DNA from: Methanomassiliicoccales archaeon RumEn M1 | Lineage (GTDB): Archaea; Thermoplasmatota; Thermoplasmata; Methanomassiliicoccales; Methanomassiliicoccaceae | Reading direction: 5' to 3' | DNA: 61,545 bases | NCBI GenBank assembly: GCA_001421185.1 | Contig: LJKK01000004.1 | Span: 1-61,545, forward strand | In this document: positions 1 through 8,740 of the stretch, in pieces | Numbering within the stretch: the first letter of the stretch is position 1 | Layout of the letters: each line of letters begins with the position of its first letter | Program-made: the position numbers and the translations under genes | Notes under the pieces: model-generated | The model's database searches: none | What the model was told of the DNA's origin: nothing | Seen by the model: only the letters and a program-made list of their open reading frames with translations

Positions 1-696
1 CTGCGGGCGGCGGACGCCGAGGCCCAGGCCGCCCTGGCGGCCCTGCGCAGCGAACTGACCACCCGGGTCGAGGAGGTGGCCAGCGTCAGGAGGGCCAAGT
101 CCGACGCGGAGTCGGAGCTCGGGACCCTCATGGACCGCCTGAGGTCCGCCATGTCGGAGGCCGAGACCGTCCGGAAGGAAAGGGACTCGTTCAAGGAGGC
201 CAAGCGTGCCGTGGAGGAGGAGCTCAGGAAGCGCACGGCCGAGCTATCGGCCGCCTCCGAAGACCTACAGCGGGCGAGGGCGGAGGCCGATGAGCTCCGC
301 GGTCGCCTTGCCGACATGGGGTCCGAGAACTCCGCCAAGGACGAGGAGCTGGCCCGCCTACGCTCCAGGGAGGACGAGCTGATCAGGCGATCGGACGAGC
401 TGTCCGCCGAAGCGGAAGCGCTCCGCGGCCGCCTCGCAGGGTCGGAGGCCGTACTGACCGCCAAGGACGAGGAGATCGCCGGCTGCCGCGCCAGGGAGGA
501 GGAGATCAAGGCCTCCCTGACCTCCCGCGAGATGGAGATCGGCATGCTCAGGAAGCGTGCGGACGAGGTGAGCGAGGACCGGGCCCGGCTGCTCGAGGAC
601 ATCGCCTCCAAGGACAAGGAGATCATGTCCCTCCAGGTCCAGCTGCCGCCGCGAACGCGGAGACACTGGCGGCCAGGAACGAGATGGCCGAGCTGA
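1..696 (+). CDS. N-terminal coiled-coil part of a PAS/receiver signalling protein (partial, frameshifted)
   Basis: The frame is open from the first base, so the gene begins outside the window. The visible residues are almost entirely charged heptads (Glu, Arg, Lys, Ala, Leu), with repeated phrases such as 'AKDEE' and 'SREDELIRRSDEL', which indicates a long coiled coil. The frame then runs into unrelated Arg/Pro-rich sequence and stops at 696. The coiled coil continues without a break in another frame (AAANAETLAARNEM) and leads into the PAS domain of the next entry. One missing base near 641-648 (CTGGCC read as CTGCC) explains this. I read the two pieces as one protein whose coiled coil could oligomerise it or relay signals. 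The real N-terminus is unknown. Confidence 0.7.
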   Translation: MRAADAEAQAALAALRSELTTRVEEVASVRRAKSDAESELGTLMDRLRSAMSEAETVRKERDSFKEAKRAVEEELRKRTAELSAASEDLQRARAEADELRGRLADMGSENSAKDEELARLRSREDELIRRSDELSAEAEALRGRLAGSEAVLTAKDEEIAGCRAREEEIKASLTSREMEIGMLRKRADEVSEDRARLLEDIASKDKEIMSLQVQLPPRTRRHWRPGTRWPS

Positions 697-1736
697 ACAA
701 TGCCCTTGCCGAGTCCGGGCGGGAGCTGGGCGAGCGCCGCGAGCAGCTGCGCGCCCTCCTGCGGCAGGACAGGGTCGGAGTGGCCCGCATCGATCTAGAC
801 GGGAGGCTGTTGGAGGCCAATGCCGCCTTCCACTCGCTGCTGGGGCAGGAGCCCGGGGCGATGGCGGGCGCCCACTACCGGGACCACACCCACCGCGACG
901 ACCTGGCGGACACCGCCGAGATGTACCGTCGACTGAGGGAATCGGGCGGCTCCGTTTCCATGGTGAAGCGGTACGTCAGGAAGCATGGCGGCATCGCCAC
1001 CGTGGCGCTCACCCTGTCGTCGGCAGACGGTGCGGACGGCAAACCATCCTACCTCATGGCACTGGCGTTCGACCGTACCGAGGAGGCTCCCGAAGTGCCC
1101 ATGGCCGTCCAAGCGCCGGCCCTGAGCGCCCGAGGGGCCGAGCTCGCCCGCCGCCTGAACGACGCCCTCACCGTCATCGCGGGCAGCGTCACGCTTGCCA
1201 AGGAGTACGTCATTCCGGAAGGCCGCATGTATGGCCAACTGTCGCAGATCGAGCGCGCCTCCCGGGAGGCGGCGAGGCTGGCGGCGGAGATGGAAGGGGC
1301 GCCGTCCGCCCATGAGGCCGCTACCGCGGAGCCTGCCAAGCTGGTCCCCGGCCGGGGCAGGATCCTGCTGGTGGACAACGACGAGGCCGTCCTGGAGACG
1401 ACCACCCACATGCTCCGCCACCTGGGCTACGATGTCGAGGTGGCCCGCGACGGGGAGGAGGCATCGGCGGTCTGCCGCCATGCTGCCGAGGACGGCAGGG
1501 AGTTCGCGCTGGCGATCATCGATGCGGGAGACCCGTCGGACGAGAAGGGGCGCGCCATCGCGTCCCGGCTGATGGGCCAGTGCCCTGGCCTCCGGACCAT
1601 GGTCAGCAGCGGCCAGGCCTCCCACCCGGCGTTGGCCGATCCCGCCGACTGGGGTTTCATAGGGGCGCTGCCGCGGCCCTACACCCTGGAGGACCTCTCC
1701 CGGGCGGTGGGCGTCGTCCTCCAGGGCAAAGCCTAA
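684..1736 (+). CDS. PAS domain plus degenerate receiver domain, C-terminal part of the coiled-coil signalling protein
   Basis: A PAS/PAC domain occupies about residues 20-140 of this piece (RVGVARIDLDGRLLEANAAF through LMALAFDRTEE). A helical pair follows (ARRLNDALTVIAG...) that looks like a histidine-kinase dimerisation region without a phospho-acceptor His or ATPase domain. A receiver domain ends the protein, with the acidic pocket VDND and a possible phospho-acceptor in IIDAGD. The switch Ser is present (MVSSGQ), but the usual switch Lys of the K-P motif is Arg (PRPY). The protein could be a sensory scaffold with a weakened or phosphorylation-independent receiver. The ATG at 684 is probably internal, because the frame joins the upstream coiled coil across a one-base deletion. 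Confidence 0.75.
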   Translation: MAELNNALAESGRELGERREQLRALLRQDRVGVARIDLDGRLLEANAAFHSLLGQEPGAMAGAHYRDHTHRDDLADTAEMYRRLRESGGSVSMVKRYVRKHGGIATVALTLSSADGADGKPSYLMALAFDRTEEAPEVPMAVQAPALSARGAELARRLNDALTVIAGSVTLAKEYVIPEGRMYGQLSQIERASREAARLAAEMEGAPSAHEAATAEPAKLVPGRGRILLVDNDEAVLETTTHMLRHLGYDVEVARDGEEASAVCRHAAEDGREFALAIIDAGDPSDEKGRAIASRLMGQCPGLRTMVSSGQASHPALADPADWGFIGALPRPYTLEDLSRAVGVVLQGKA

Positions 1737-1761
1737 AGGGAGCCAGGCGATTCGGGTCACA

Positions 1762-3225
1762 ATGTCGATACTGCAGCGCGTCAAGCTCGCCATAGCTCGC
1801 CGCAGGCTCTCGTCCCAAAGGATAGCATTCGGCTCGGACAAGGCCTTGGAGGTGTGGGAGGAGAACAAGGTCCGCAACGAGTTCAAGCGCTCCCCCGAGC
1901 TGCGCAAGGCCATCGGGAGGGACGAGCTGGGGACCATCGGACGAAGGGACATGCGCGAGTATCAGCTGCACAAGTTCCGTCAGCAGATGGCCTATGTGAT
2001 GGAGAACTCCTATTATTACAAGCATAAGTTCGAGGCCGCGGGCATCCGGCCGGAGGACATCCGTACGTGGGACGACCTGCAGAAGGTGCCGATCACCGAG
2101 CCGGCCGACCTGGCCGCCGAGCCGTTCACCTTCCTGTGCGTCTCCCAGAGCAAGGTGATGCGCGTCTTCTCCACCTCCGGCACGACAGGTACAAGGAAAC
2201 GGCTGTTCTACACGCAGAACGACGTGCTCAACATCGTCGATTCGATCGCCGCCGCCCTCAAGACGGTGGGCATGACCGACAAGGACACGCTGCAGATCAT
2301 GTTCCCGGCGGTGGCGGCCTGGGACCCCGGCCTCATGCTGGACGGCGCCTGCAAGGTGGCGGGGATGCGCTCCGTGGTATCGTCCACCGCCGATGTCGAT
2401 GAGCAGATCAGGACGATGAAGGACAATGGGACCACGATGATGATCGGGCTGACCTCGTTCCTCTATCGCGTCACCATCTTGGCCAAGGGCCGCTATGACC
2501 TCCGCTCCTTCGGCATGAAGGCCATCATATGCTCGGCCGAGCCTCTCTCGGAGGCCATGCGCCGGGAGATGATCTCCTCCTGGGGCTGCCCGGTGCTTGC
2601 CCAGTACGGCATGACCGAGATGGGCCTGGCCACCTCCATCGAATGCGACCAGTACGACGGTCTGCACCTCAATGACGCCGACTTCCTGGTAGAGTGCGTG
2701 GACCCGGAGACCGGCAAGCACGTGGGCGATCGGCAGCCCGGGGAGCTCATATTCACCTCCCTGTCCATGGAGGGCTCGCCCCTCATCCGGTACCGCAGTT
2801 ACGACCTGTCATGCGCCATCGAGCCTCCCTGCGGCTGCGGCTTCCGCACGGTGGGAAAGATCGGCAAGGTGCAGGGCCGGCTGGACGCCCAGACCAAGAT
2901 AGGCTATGGCCAGAAGATCTACCCCTTGCTGTTCGACGAGGCCATCCTGCCCGTTCCGGGGGTGATCAGCTACACCCTGCAGCTGGAGCGGGAGGGCTTC
3001 CGCGACCGGCTGACGTTCACGGTGGAGCATGAAGGCGATCCGGCGCCCGTCAAGGAGAAGGTGCTGGAGGCGCTCAACGCCCTGGACGAGATAAGTTCGG
3101 CCATCGAGAACGACCTGATATCCCCTCCCGAGGTGGTGCTCATACCCGCCGGCTCAGTGGAGTTCTCCCCCAAGTCGAAGACGATCATCGACAAGCGGCC
3201 GAACTACGACGCTGCCCAGAAGTGA
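1762..3225 (+). CDS. Phenylacetate-CoA ligase-like AMP-forming acyl/aryl-CoA ligase
   Basis: This 487-residue protein of the adenylate-forming (ANL) superfamily resembles PaaK. Such enzymes activate a carboxylic acid as the acyl-adenylate and pass it to CoA. The phosphate-binding loop STSGTTGTRKR is at about residues 137-147, the aromatic/adenine motif QYGMTEMG follows, and the YRSYDL motif with a C-terminal lid domain comes later. A short Cys cluster (EPPCGCGF) may be structural. The substrate cannot be read from the sequence; archaeal PaaK-like proteins are used for aryl acids such as phenylacetate or indoleacetate. It begins 25 bases after the PAS/receiver gene and is convergent with the GGGP synthase gene, with a strong hairpin between them. 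Confidence 0.8.
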   Translation: MSILQRVKLAIARRRLSSQRIAFGSDKALEVWEENKVRNEFKRSPELRKAIGRDELGTIGRRDMREYQLHKFRQQMAYVMENSYYYKHKFEAAGIRPEDIRTWDDLQKVPITEPADLAAEPFTFLCVSQSKVMRVFSTSGTTGTRKRLFYTQNDVLNIVDSIAAALKTVGMTDKDTLQIMFPAVAAWDPGLMLDGACKVAGMRSVVSSTADVDEQIRTMKDNGTTMMIGLTSFLYRVTILAKGRYDLRSFGMKAIICSAEPLSEAMRREMISSWGCPVLAQYGMTEMGLATSIECDQYDGLHLNDADFLVECVDPETGKHVGDRQPGELIFTSLSMEGSPLIRYRSYDLSCAIEPPCGCGFRTVGKIGKVQGRLDAQTKIGYGQKIYPLLFDEAILPVPGVISYTLQLEREGFRDRLTFTVEHEGDPAPVKEKVLEALNALDEISSAIENDLISPPEVVLIPAGSVEFSPKSKTIIDKRPNYDAAQK

Positions 3226-3240
3226 TCATCCTTTTACCGA

Positions 3241-3283
3241 CGAGCATGCCATGGACCTCGTCTCCTTTTCCATGGCGTGCTCG
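3241..3283. terminator. Long inverted repeat between convergent genes
   Basis: A 14-base arm, CGAGCATGCCATGG, is matched by CCATGGCGTGCTCG with one T-G wobble and a 15-base loop containing a T-run. It lies just after the ligase stop and before the end of the convergent GGGP synthase gene. A bidirectional terminator or 3'-end stabilising stem is the simplest reading. A protein-binding palindrome is possible but less likely between two gene ends. Confidence 0.6.
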
Positions 3284-3322
3284 GGGCCATGCCGTCGTCG
3301 GGCCATCGTGGTTTGGGACGAC

Positions 3323-4057
3323 CTAATCCTTGATGGCCCGGATGATCGATGCCAACCTATCGCGGTAGTTGCCGTTCTCCACGATGGTGCCGGTGACCAC
3401 GATGTTGGCGCCCGCCTTCCTGACCCGTGAGGCGGCCTCCGCATCGCGTATACCTCCTCCTACCAGCAGGGGGATGTCGATGGTTGAACGGACCGCCCTG
3501 ATCATTTCCTCCGGCACATGCTGGGGCGCGCCGCTTCCCGCCTCCAGATACACGGACTGCATGCCCATGTACTGGGCGGCGAGCGCGTAGGCGGCCGCTA
3601 TGTCCGGACGGTCCCGCGGAACGCAATCGGCCTGTCCGACCTCTCCGACCTTCATGCCTGGCGCCACGATCACGTATCCCATGGAGATGGGCTCTATCCC
3701 CAGCTTCCTTACGATGGGGGCCCCCTTCATCTGCTGCCTCGTGGTCATCTCGACGAGGCGGGAGTTCAGCATGCTCATGAAGTAGATGGCATCGGAGTGA
3801 GGCGATATGGCATGGGCTCCCGACGGGAAGTATATGACGGGAACGTCGACCCGCGCCTTGATGGCGACGATGGTGGCATCGAGGTTCTCCTGGGTGACGC
3901 CGGTGGATCCCCCCACCATGATGGCATCGGTGCCCAGTTCGCACGCTTCGCCGGTGATCTTGGCAGCCATGTCGGGCGCCTGTTTGTTCGGGTCGAGGAG
4001 GGTCATGTGGAGCGTACCGCTCCTCATCTTTTCCCGCAGGGTCGCTTGAACATTCAT
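3323..4057 (-). CDS. Geranylgeranylglyceryl phosphate synthase
   Basis: This 244-residue TIM-barrel enzyme joins geranylgeranyl diphosphate to sn-glycerol-1-phosphate, the first committed step of archaeal ether-lipid synthesis. Family signatures are present: TLLDPNKQ near the N-terminus, GGSTGVTQENL, YFPSG, YLEAGSG and the phosphate-binding VGGGIRD and VTGT loops. I place the start at 4057 (MNVQATLREKM), because it has a GGGAGG ribosome-binding site and its ATG overlaps the stop of the upstream UbiA gene as ATGA. A longer reading would run back through the UbiA coding region. The pairing with a UbiA prenyltransferase suggests that two successive lipid-assembly steps are translated together. 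Confidence 0.93.
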   Translation of the reverse strand: MNVQATLREKMRSGTLHMTLLDPNKQAPDMAAKITGEACELGTDAIMVGGSTGVTQENLDATIVAIKARVDVPVIYFPSGAHAISPHSDAIYFMSMLNSRLVEMTTRQQMKGAPIVRKLGIEPISMGYVIVAPGMKVGEVGQADCVPRDRPDIAAAYALAAQYMGMQSVYLEAGSGAPQHVPEEMIRAVRSTIDIPLLVGGGIRDAEAASRVRKAGANIVVTGTIVENGNYRDRLASIIRAIKD

Positions 4058-4868
4058 AGTGTCCCTCCCATGAGGAAGGCGATCAGGGCGACGAACATGC
4101 CGATCTTTGCCCATCTCTGCCCCCTCTTGGGGTCTTGGAAATGAATCCCGGAGCAGTATATAAATATTGCATCAGCCGCCAGAACGACGGCCAGATACGC
4201 CACGCCGAACCTCCCGGCCAGGTATGGCTCGACGCTCAGCGCCACCGCTGCCAGGAACGAGGCGCTGGCCACCAGGCCCGCCTTCTTGGCGCCGATGCGC
4301 TGCGGCAGGGTGAAGCGATTGGCGTCGGCGCCCATGTCCTGGACGTCCTTGACGATCTCCCTCCCCAAGGTCGCGAGGAAGGCCATGGCGGCGATGGCGA
4401 CGGTGGCGTCCAACCGCTGCACCACCGCCCCGCCCAGCAGGAACAGCGCCGCCGTGAGGAATGCGATGGACAGGTTGCCGACCAGCCCCTTCTTCTTGGT
4501 GGAGACCTCATAGGCCAGCATGATGGCCACTGCCGCGATGACGATGACGAACGCCTCCAGCGGCAGTACGACCGACAGGGCCACCGAGCCCATGAACGCC
4601 GCCACCGAGATCCGCGCTGCCGTGGCGGGCTGCATTCTCCCCGAGGGTATGGGCCTCTCCGGGTGGGCGGCGCGATCGATCTCCCGGTCGAGGTAATCGT
4701 TCAGGGCGTTCCCTCCTATGATGAACAGGAACACCACCCCGCTGGCAAACGCCAGTCGGTGAGATGGTACTGGATGTCGGCACCCACCGCGATGAGGGTG
4801 GCCAGCACCAGGCCGACCACTCCCATGACGCAGTTGCCCAGCCTGAACAGCTGGAGGTATTTGTTCAC
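4054..4868 (-). CDS. UbiA-family prenyltransferase, probable digeranylgeranylglyceryl phosphate synthase (frameshifted)
   Basis: An integral membrane prenyltransferase with the first Asp-rich motif NDYLDREIDR followed by HPERPIPSGRM, and a second Asp motif KDVQDMGAD. These motifs bind Mg-prenyl diphosphate. In archaea this family adds the second geranylgeranyl chain to GGGP, and the overlapping GGGP synthase gene supports that role. The N-terminus (MNKYLQLFRLGNC, GTG start at 4868) is in a different frame from the rest. One missing base near 4750-4754 restores a continuous reading (YHLTDWPFASGVVFLFIIGG). About eight membrane segments are expected after repair. I treat the break as a probable sequence error, because both halves are well conserved. 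Confidence 0.85.
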
Positions 4869-4951
4869 GATAGGCGATTATGATGGCTCTAATAATGCCT
4901 TTCGTTACTGTTCCGAAACAGCCTTAACGCTCGAAAGCGTATCGCGTCCAT

Positions 4952-5569
4952 ATGCGTCTGGGCATCATCGCCTGCGAGGCGTTCAAGGAAGAGCTGGAAC
5001 TGCTGACCGAGGAGGACCCGGACATCGTTCACAAGGAATATCTGGAGTTCCATCTGCACGAATATCCGCAGGAGCTGCGGGCCGCGGTGGTGGAGAAGGT
5101 CAACGGTCTGGAGGGAAAGGTGGACGCCGTCTTTCTCGCCTATGGCATATGCCAGAGCCTCAAGGGCGTCGTCGAGGAGCTTCGGGTTCCGACCGCCACC
5201 CTGGAGGAGGACGACTGCATAGGGGTTCTCCTCACCACCGAGGGGTACGAGCAGGAACGGAGGGCCTGTACCGGCACCTTCTATGCGATACCATACTTTG
5301 CCAGCAAGGGCCTGGGATGGTTCGAGGGTGAGCTGAGGAAGAAGATGCCCAACTACGAGGAGGTGGGCCTCGATTTCCGATGGTACATGGAACAGCTCTT
5401 CGACGGCTACTCCCGATGCTTGCTCATCGACACCGGGGCGGGGGACCTTGGGACATGCCAGGCATTATCGAGGGAGTTCGCCGACTACCTTGGCCTGGAC
5501 CACGAGAGCAGGATCGGGACCCTGGAGCGGCTGCGTGACGGGCTGGACCGCGCGAGGTCGCTGGCCTGA
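4952..5569 (+). CDS. DUF1638-like protein
   Basis: This 205-residue soluble protein starts MRLGIIACEAFKEELE and carries the DUF1638-style features IxACxAF, LHEYPQ, AYGICQSLKG and GTFYAIPYFA. The family is uncharacterised but recurs in methanogens and in anaerobes that use corrinoid methyltransferases, often near methyl-transfer genes. Several conserved Cys residues (IACEAF, GICQS, DDCIG, RACTG, SRCLL, GTCQA) could bind metal. No operon partner is visible: it is divergent from the UbiA gene and its stop abuts the stop of the convergent gene at 5570. The family call rests on motif resemblance, so the function stays open. Confidence 0.6.
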   Translation: MRLGIIACEAFKEELELLTEEDPDIVHKEYLEFHLHEYPQELRAAVVEKVNGLEGKVDAVFLAYGICQSLKGVVEELRVPTATLEEDDCIGVLLTTEGYEQERRACTGTFYAIPYFASKGLGWFEGELRKKMPNYEEVGLDFRWYMEQLFDGYSRCLLIDTGAGDLGTCQALSREFADYLGLDHESRIGTLERLRDGLDRARSLA

Positions 5570-6160
5570 TCACTGCCTTCTGAACGAACCTCCCCACTCC
5601 CGCTCCTCAAGCTCGATCAGTGCCTTCATCCCCGCCGGAAGGCGGCGCACGCTGTGCTTGCACCTCGGTCCGGAAGGTATGGAGAACGCCTCCGGGCGGA
5701 GGAACGGATGGTACTTGGCGCGGTGGGCGTGATAGATCGGGCGGACCGGAAGCACCTTGTTCTCGAGGAGGTCACACTCGTCCGGCGACCCATCGCCGTC
5801 CCACGCCCTGTAGACCTGGCAATGCTCCTCTCCCTCTTCCATTAGGCGGCGGCATAGCCCTCTGACGTACCAGGTGTTGAACTCCATCCTGGCCAGCTCG
5901 GCGGCCGCCCGTCGAGGGTCCAGGGGACCGATGCCGCCGTGGGGGAGCGGTCCCAGCTCGTTCCACAGCTCAGGCGATGCGAGCGACGAGGCCAGCGTCT
6001 CCTCGCTCCCCCGCTCTATGGACTCGCGCACAAGCCGAGCGAACCGCGTCCGCCCTTCGGCCGAGAGGCCAGGGGGGCGGTACGGTCGGTGCGACTCCTC
6101 CTCTTCCAGCTCCTCCAGCATCCATCCCCTCGTGGTGTCGTCCAGTTCCTCGTACCTCAT
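5570..6160 (-). CDS. Conserved hypothetical protein
   Basis: A 196-residue acidic protein without signal peptide or membrane segment that I do not recognise. Its N-terminal third is helical and rich in Glu (EELEEEESH). The centre carries EFNTWYVRGLC and EEHCQVYRAWDGDGSPDEC, where three Cys and a His could form a metal site. The C-terminus has HAHRAKYHPF and PRCKHS. It is divergent from the M50 protease gene, with an AT-rich promoter between them, and ends head-on against the DUF1638 gene with no spacer. The normal base composition and intact length argue for a real gene. Confidence 0.55.
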   Translation of the reverse strand: MRYEELDDTTRGWMLEELEEEESHRPYRPPGLSAEGRTRFARLVRESIERGSEETLASSLASPELWNELGPLPHGGIGPLDPRRAAAELARMEFNTWYVRGLCRRLMEEGEEHCQVYRAWDGDGSPDECDLLENKVLPVRPIYHAHRAKYHPFLRPEAFSIPSGPRCKHSVRRLPAGMKALIELEEREWGGSFRRQ

Positions 6161-6258
6161 CGACGCCCCCTGACCACCTATGGGCGGAGGCGAAGATGAA
6201 ACCTCGTTCCGACGTGAATATCGGAGGATTTATACCGCCGTCAGGACTTGTGAGGGGC

Positions 6259-7695
6259 ATGATGCCATCACAGGACCCCGTGGCCGAGGTCGAGCAGCTC
6301 CGGTCCGCGGTGGCCAAATATTTTCCTATCTACGACGTCAACGTCTCGCATCGGGCGGTGACGATGATGGTGAACGTCAGCCCGGACACGATGGAGGAGG
6401 ACTTCGACCGCCTGCGCATCGACCTCAAGGAGAAGGGCTTCATCCCGTACATCCGGTACAAGGGCGGGGAGCACTCCGTGACCATCGTGCGAAGGCCCCC
6501 CCTCCGACGAAGCAATCTGTGGATCAACCGCGTCCTGGTCGTGGCCACGTTCCTCACCACCGCCATCGCCGGCATGGTGCTGTGGTCCGACTATTCGGGC
6601 GCTGCCAGCCTCTGGTCGGTGGAGAACTTCCTCCTCGGCGTGGTCTCCTTCTCCCTCCCCCTGCTCCTTATTCTGGGGACGCATGAGCTGTCCCACTACT
6701 ATGCGTCCAAGAAGAACGGTGTGGAGGCATCCCTCCCGTACTTCATCCCCTTCATACCACCATTGGGCACCATGGGGGCGTTCATCTCCCTGCGGGACCC
6801 CATGCCCAGCCGCAAGGCGCTGGTCGAGATCGGGGCGTCCGGGCCGCTGGGAGGCCTGGCTGTCACGCTACCCATCGCCCTGATCGGGCTCTACCTCACT
6901 TCTCAGGGAACGCCAGTGTCCGGACCGGTGGAAGAGGGTGCGATGTACATCATGTTCCAGCCTCTCTACATGCTGCTGGGCCTGCTGTTCCCTCTGCAGG
7001 AGAACATGGCGCTACACCCCACGGCCTTCGCCGCCTGGGTGGGGTTCTTCGTCACCGCCATCAACCTGCTGCCGGCCGGACAGCTGGACGGCGGCCACAT
7101 CGCCCAGGGGATGCTGGGCGACAAGGCGAAGTACCTGAGCTACGCCACCGCTGGGTTGCTGATCGTGCTGTCGTTCATGTTCTACAGCGGCTGGCTGTTG
7201 TTCGCCATGCTGGTGGTGCTGCTCGGACTGACGCATCCCACGCCGCTCAACGACATCAGCGGTCCCGGGCCCCGGGCCAAGGCCATGGGGGCGGCCGCGC
7301 TGGTGGTGTTCGCCGTCACGTTCGTCCCCACTCCCATGATGCTCGTCTCTCCGGACCACTCCTTCGATGTGATCGTGGAGGACAGCAACATCACGGTGGC
7401 GCCGGGAGGGGTGGCGGAGTTCAACATATCGCTGGTGAACACGGGCAACGTCGATAGCGAGATAACGATCACGCTGGAAGGCAACCTCTGGCCGTGGAGC
7501 GGGTCGGTGGCGGCGGGCGGCGAGCCCACCAGTCCTCCCATGGCAGTGGACCTCGCCTACAACTCCACAGTGCATGTCAAGGTCCTGCTGATGGTCTCCG
7601 ATGACGCTCAGGAGGGAGACCTCAAGGACGTGATGCTCAAGGCCTCCGGCCCCGGCCTCGTGGTGGAGAGGGGCCTTCGCGTCACCGTCGCGTGA
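6259..7695 (+). CDS. Site-2 protease (M50 family) membrane metalloprotease with extracellular beta domain
   Basis: This 478-residue polytopic membrane protein cleaves substrates inside the membrane. The zinc motif HELSH is at residues 142-146 and the second metal-ligand motif is NLLPAGQLDGGH. The first 80 residues form a small cytosolic domain. After the last membrane segment comes about 110 residues of Thr/Asn/Val-rich sequence (NITVAPGGVAEFNISL, NTGNVDS) typical of CARDB/NPCBM-like beta-sandwiches exposed outside the cell. I chose the ATG at 6259 because the sequence ATTTATA at about 6227-6233 lies one archaeal promoter spacing upstream. A longer reading frame exists, but it would overlap the divergent gene and lacks protein-like composition. 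Confidence 0.85.
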   Translation: MMPSQDPVAEVEQLRSAVAKYFPIYDVNVSHRAVTMMVNVSPDTMEEDFDRLRIDLKEKGFIPYIRYKGGEHSVTIVRRPPLRRSNLWINRVLVVATFLTTAIAGMVLWSDYSGAASLWSVENFLLGVVSFSLPLLLILGTHELSHYYASKKNGVEASLPYFIPFIPPLGTMGAFISLRDPMPSRKALVEIGASGPLGGLAVTLPIALIGLYLTSQGTPVSGPVEEGAMYIMFQPLYMLLGLLFPLQENMALHPTAFAAWVGFFVTAINLLPAGQLDGGHIAQGMLGDKAKYLSYATAGLLIVLSFMFYSGWLLFAMLVVLLGLTHPTPLNDISGPGPRAKAMGAAALVVFAVTFVPTPMMLVSPDHSFDVIVEDSNITVAPGGVAEFNISLVNTGNVDSEITITLEGNLWPWSGSVAAGGEPTSPPMAVDLAYNSTVHVKVLLMVSDDAQEGDLKDVMLKASGPGLVVERGLRVTVA

Positions 7696-8740
7696 ACAGG
7701 CAGTAGTGGCGAGTAAGGGAGCGGTGCACCCTCTGCTCGAACGACTCCCTGAGGTCCAGCCCGTCGTGCCTCTGGGGGCAGGGCCTCGGGAGGACGACCC
7801 CCGCTCCCCCTCCCGGCCGCAGAACCCGGGATATGGCCGGTAGGGCCCTGAGGTACAGCTCATCGATCGGCTCCTTCCGGGTGCTCGCCGAACGCCCATA
7901 GGGGGGGTCGGTGGCCACGGCGGCGATGTCGTCGAAGATGTCGTCAATGGTGCCGACGTCGGCCTCGGTCATCTCATCCCATTCCAGGCCGAAGTGGCGC
8001 ATATTGGCCTGGCATCCCTCCACCATCTCGGGCGAGATGTCGGAGCCCACGGCCTTCACTCCTATCGAGGCCGCCTCGATCAATATCCCTCCGGTGCCGC
8101 AGAAGGGATCAAGGAGCCTCTGGCCCCTTTTCACTCCGGTGAGGTTGACCAGCGCCCTGGCGTATCTGGGATGCAGGGAAATGGGCGAGAAGAACGGCCG
8201 CTCGGCCACCTTGCGCGCCTCGAACCCGCTGCGGTCCACCTCGTAACGGTTGATGAACAGGTGAGCGCGGTCCGACAGGACGACCCTGACCTCCACCTCC
8301 GGCTCGAACAGATCGACCTTCCTCTCCCTGGCCAGAACGTGGCCGATCTCCGCTGCCAGCCGGTTGCAGTCCACATCCAGGAAGTTGGTGCCCTGACGGC
8401 GCACCCTCACTGCGAAGGTGCCCTCCGGAAGCTCGATGTCGGCCGCCGCCCTTACCGCCTCTGAGGGATCGCAGGAGAGCAGATGCTCGCCGATGCGATG
8501 GGTCAGCGCGATGCGCTCCCCGACCGGCCGTACCGCCTCATCGGGCATCGACAGTATGATGTAACCAGGTCCGTGGCCCAGCACGGGGCAGGGGCCGCAC
8601 TCGGCGTGGCAGCACCATATCGCCTCGGCCATGGGGAGAGAGGGATGCTCCCCGGACAGCTCGAAAAAATAGGGGTTTTGACGGACGCCTCTGTCAGGCG
8701 TCGCGTCCGTCTCAGTCTCTGATCCCGTCCTCGCTGACAC
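7682..8740 (-). CDS. trmG10: tRNA (guanine-10-N2) methyltransferase, TrmG10 type
   Basis: An N-terminal THUMP-type RNA-binding region precedes a class I methyltransferase domain. The SAM motif [15 protein letters not shown] and the catalytic TDPPYGRS motif are typical of archaeal enzymes that methylate N2 of G10 in tRNA. The family N-terminal phrase [12 protein letters not shown] is present, but no ATG precedes it closely. The nearest in-frame start is a GTG at 8740, which overlaps the end of radA by 29 bases and would give 352 residues. A start lost to a sequence error cannot be excluded. The 3' end overlaps the convergent protease gene by 14 bases. It is probably co-transcribed with radA. 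Confidence 0.85.
   Translation of the reverse strand: MSARTGSETETDATPDRGVRQNPYFFELSGEHPSLPMAEAIWCCHAECGPCPVLGHGPGYIILSMPDEAVRPVGERIALTHRIGEHLLSCDPSEAVRAAADIELPEGTFAVRVRRQGTNFLDVDCNRLAAEIGHVLARERKVDLFEPEVEVRVVLSDRAHLFINRYEVDRSGFEARKVAERPFFSPISLHPRYARALVNLTGVKRGQRLLDPFCGTGGILIEAASIGVKAVGSDISPEMVEGCQANMRHFGLEWDEMTEADVGTIDDIFDDIAAVATDPPYGRSASTRKEPIDELYLRALPAISRVLRPGGGAGVVLPRPCPQRHDGLDLRESFEQRVHRSLTRHYCLFTRR

Noticed and set aside
1657-2721. A 354-codon minus-strand frame over the PaaK-like gene
   Set aside because: Antisense shadow with no family similarity, and the plus strand clearly encodes an ANL enzyme.
5977-6258. Upstream extension of the site-2 protease
   Set aside because: The extension overlaps the divergent gene, has Arg/Pro-rich shadow composition, and a TATA element lies immediately before the ATG at 6259.
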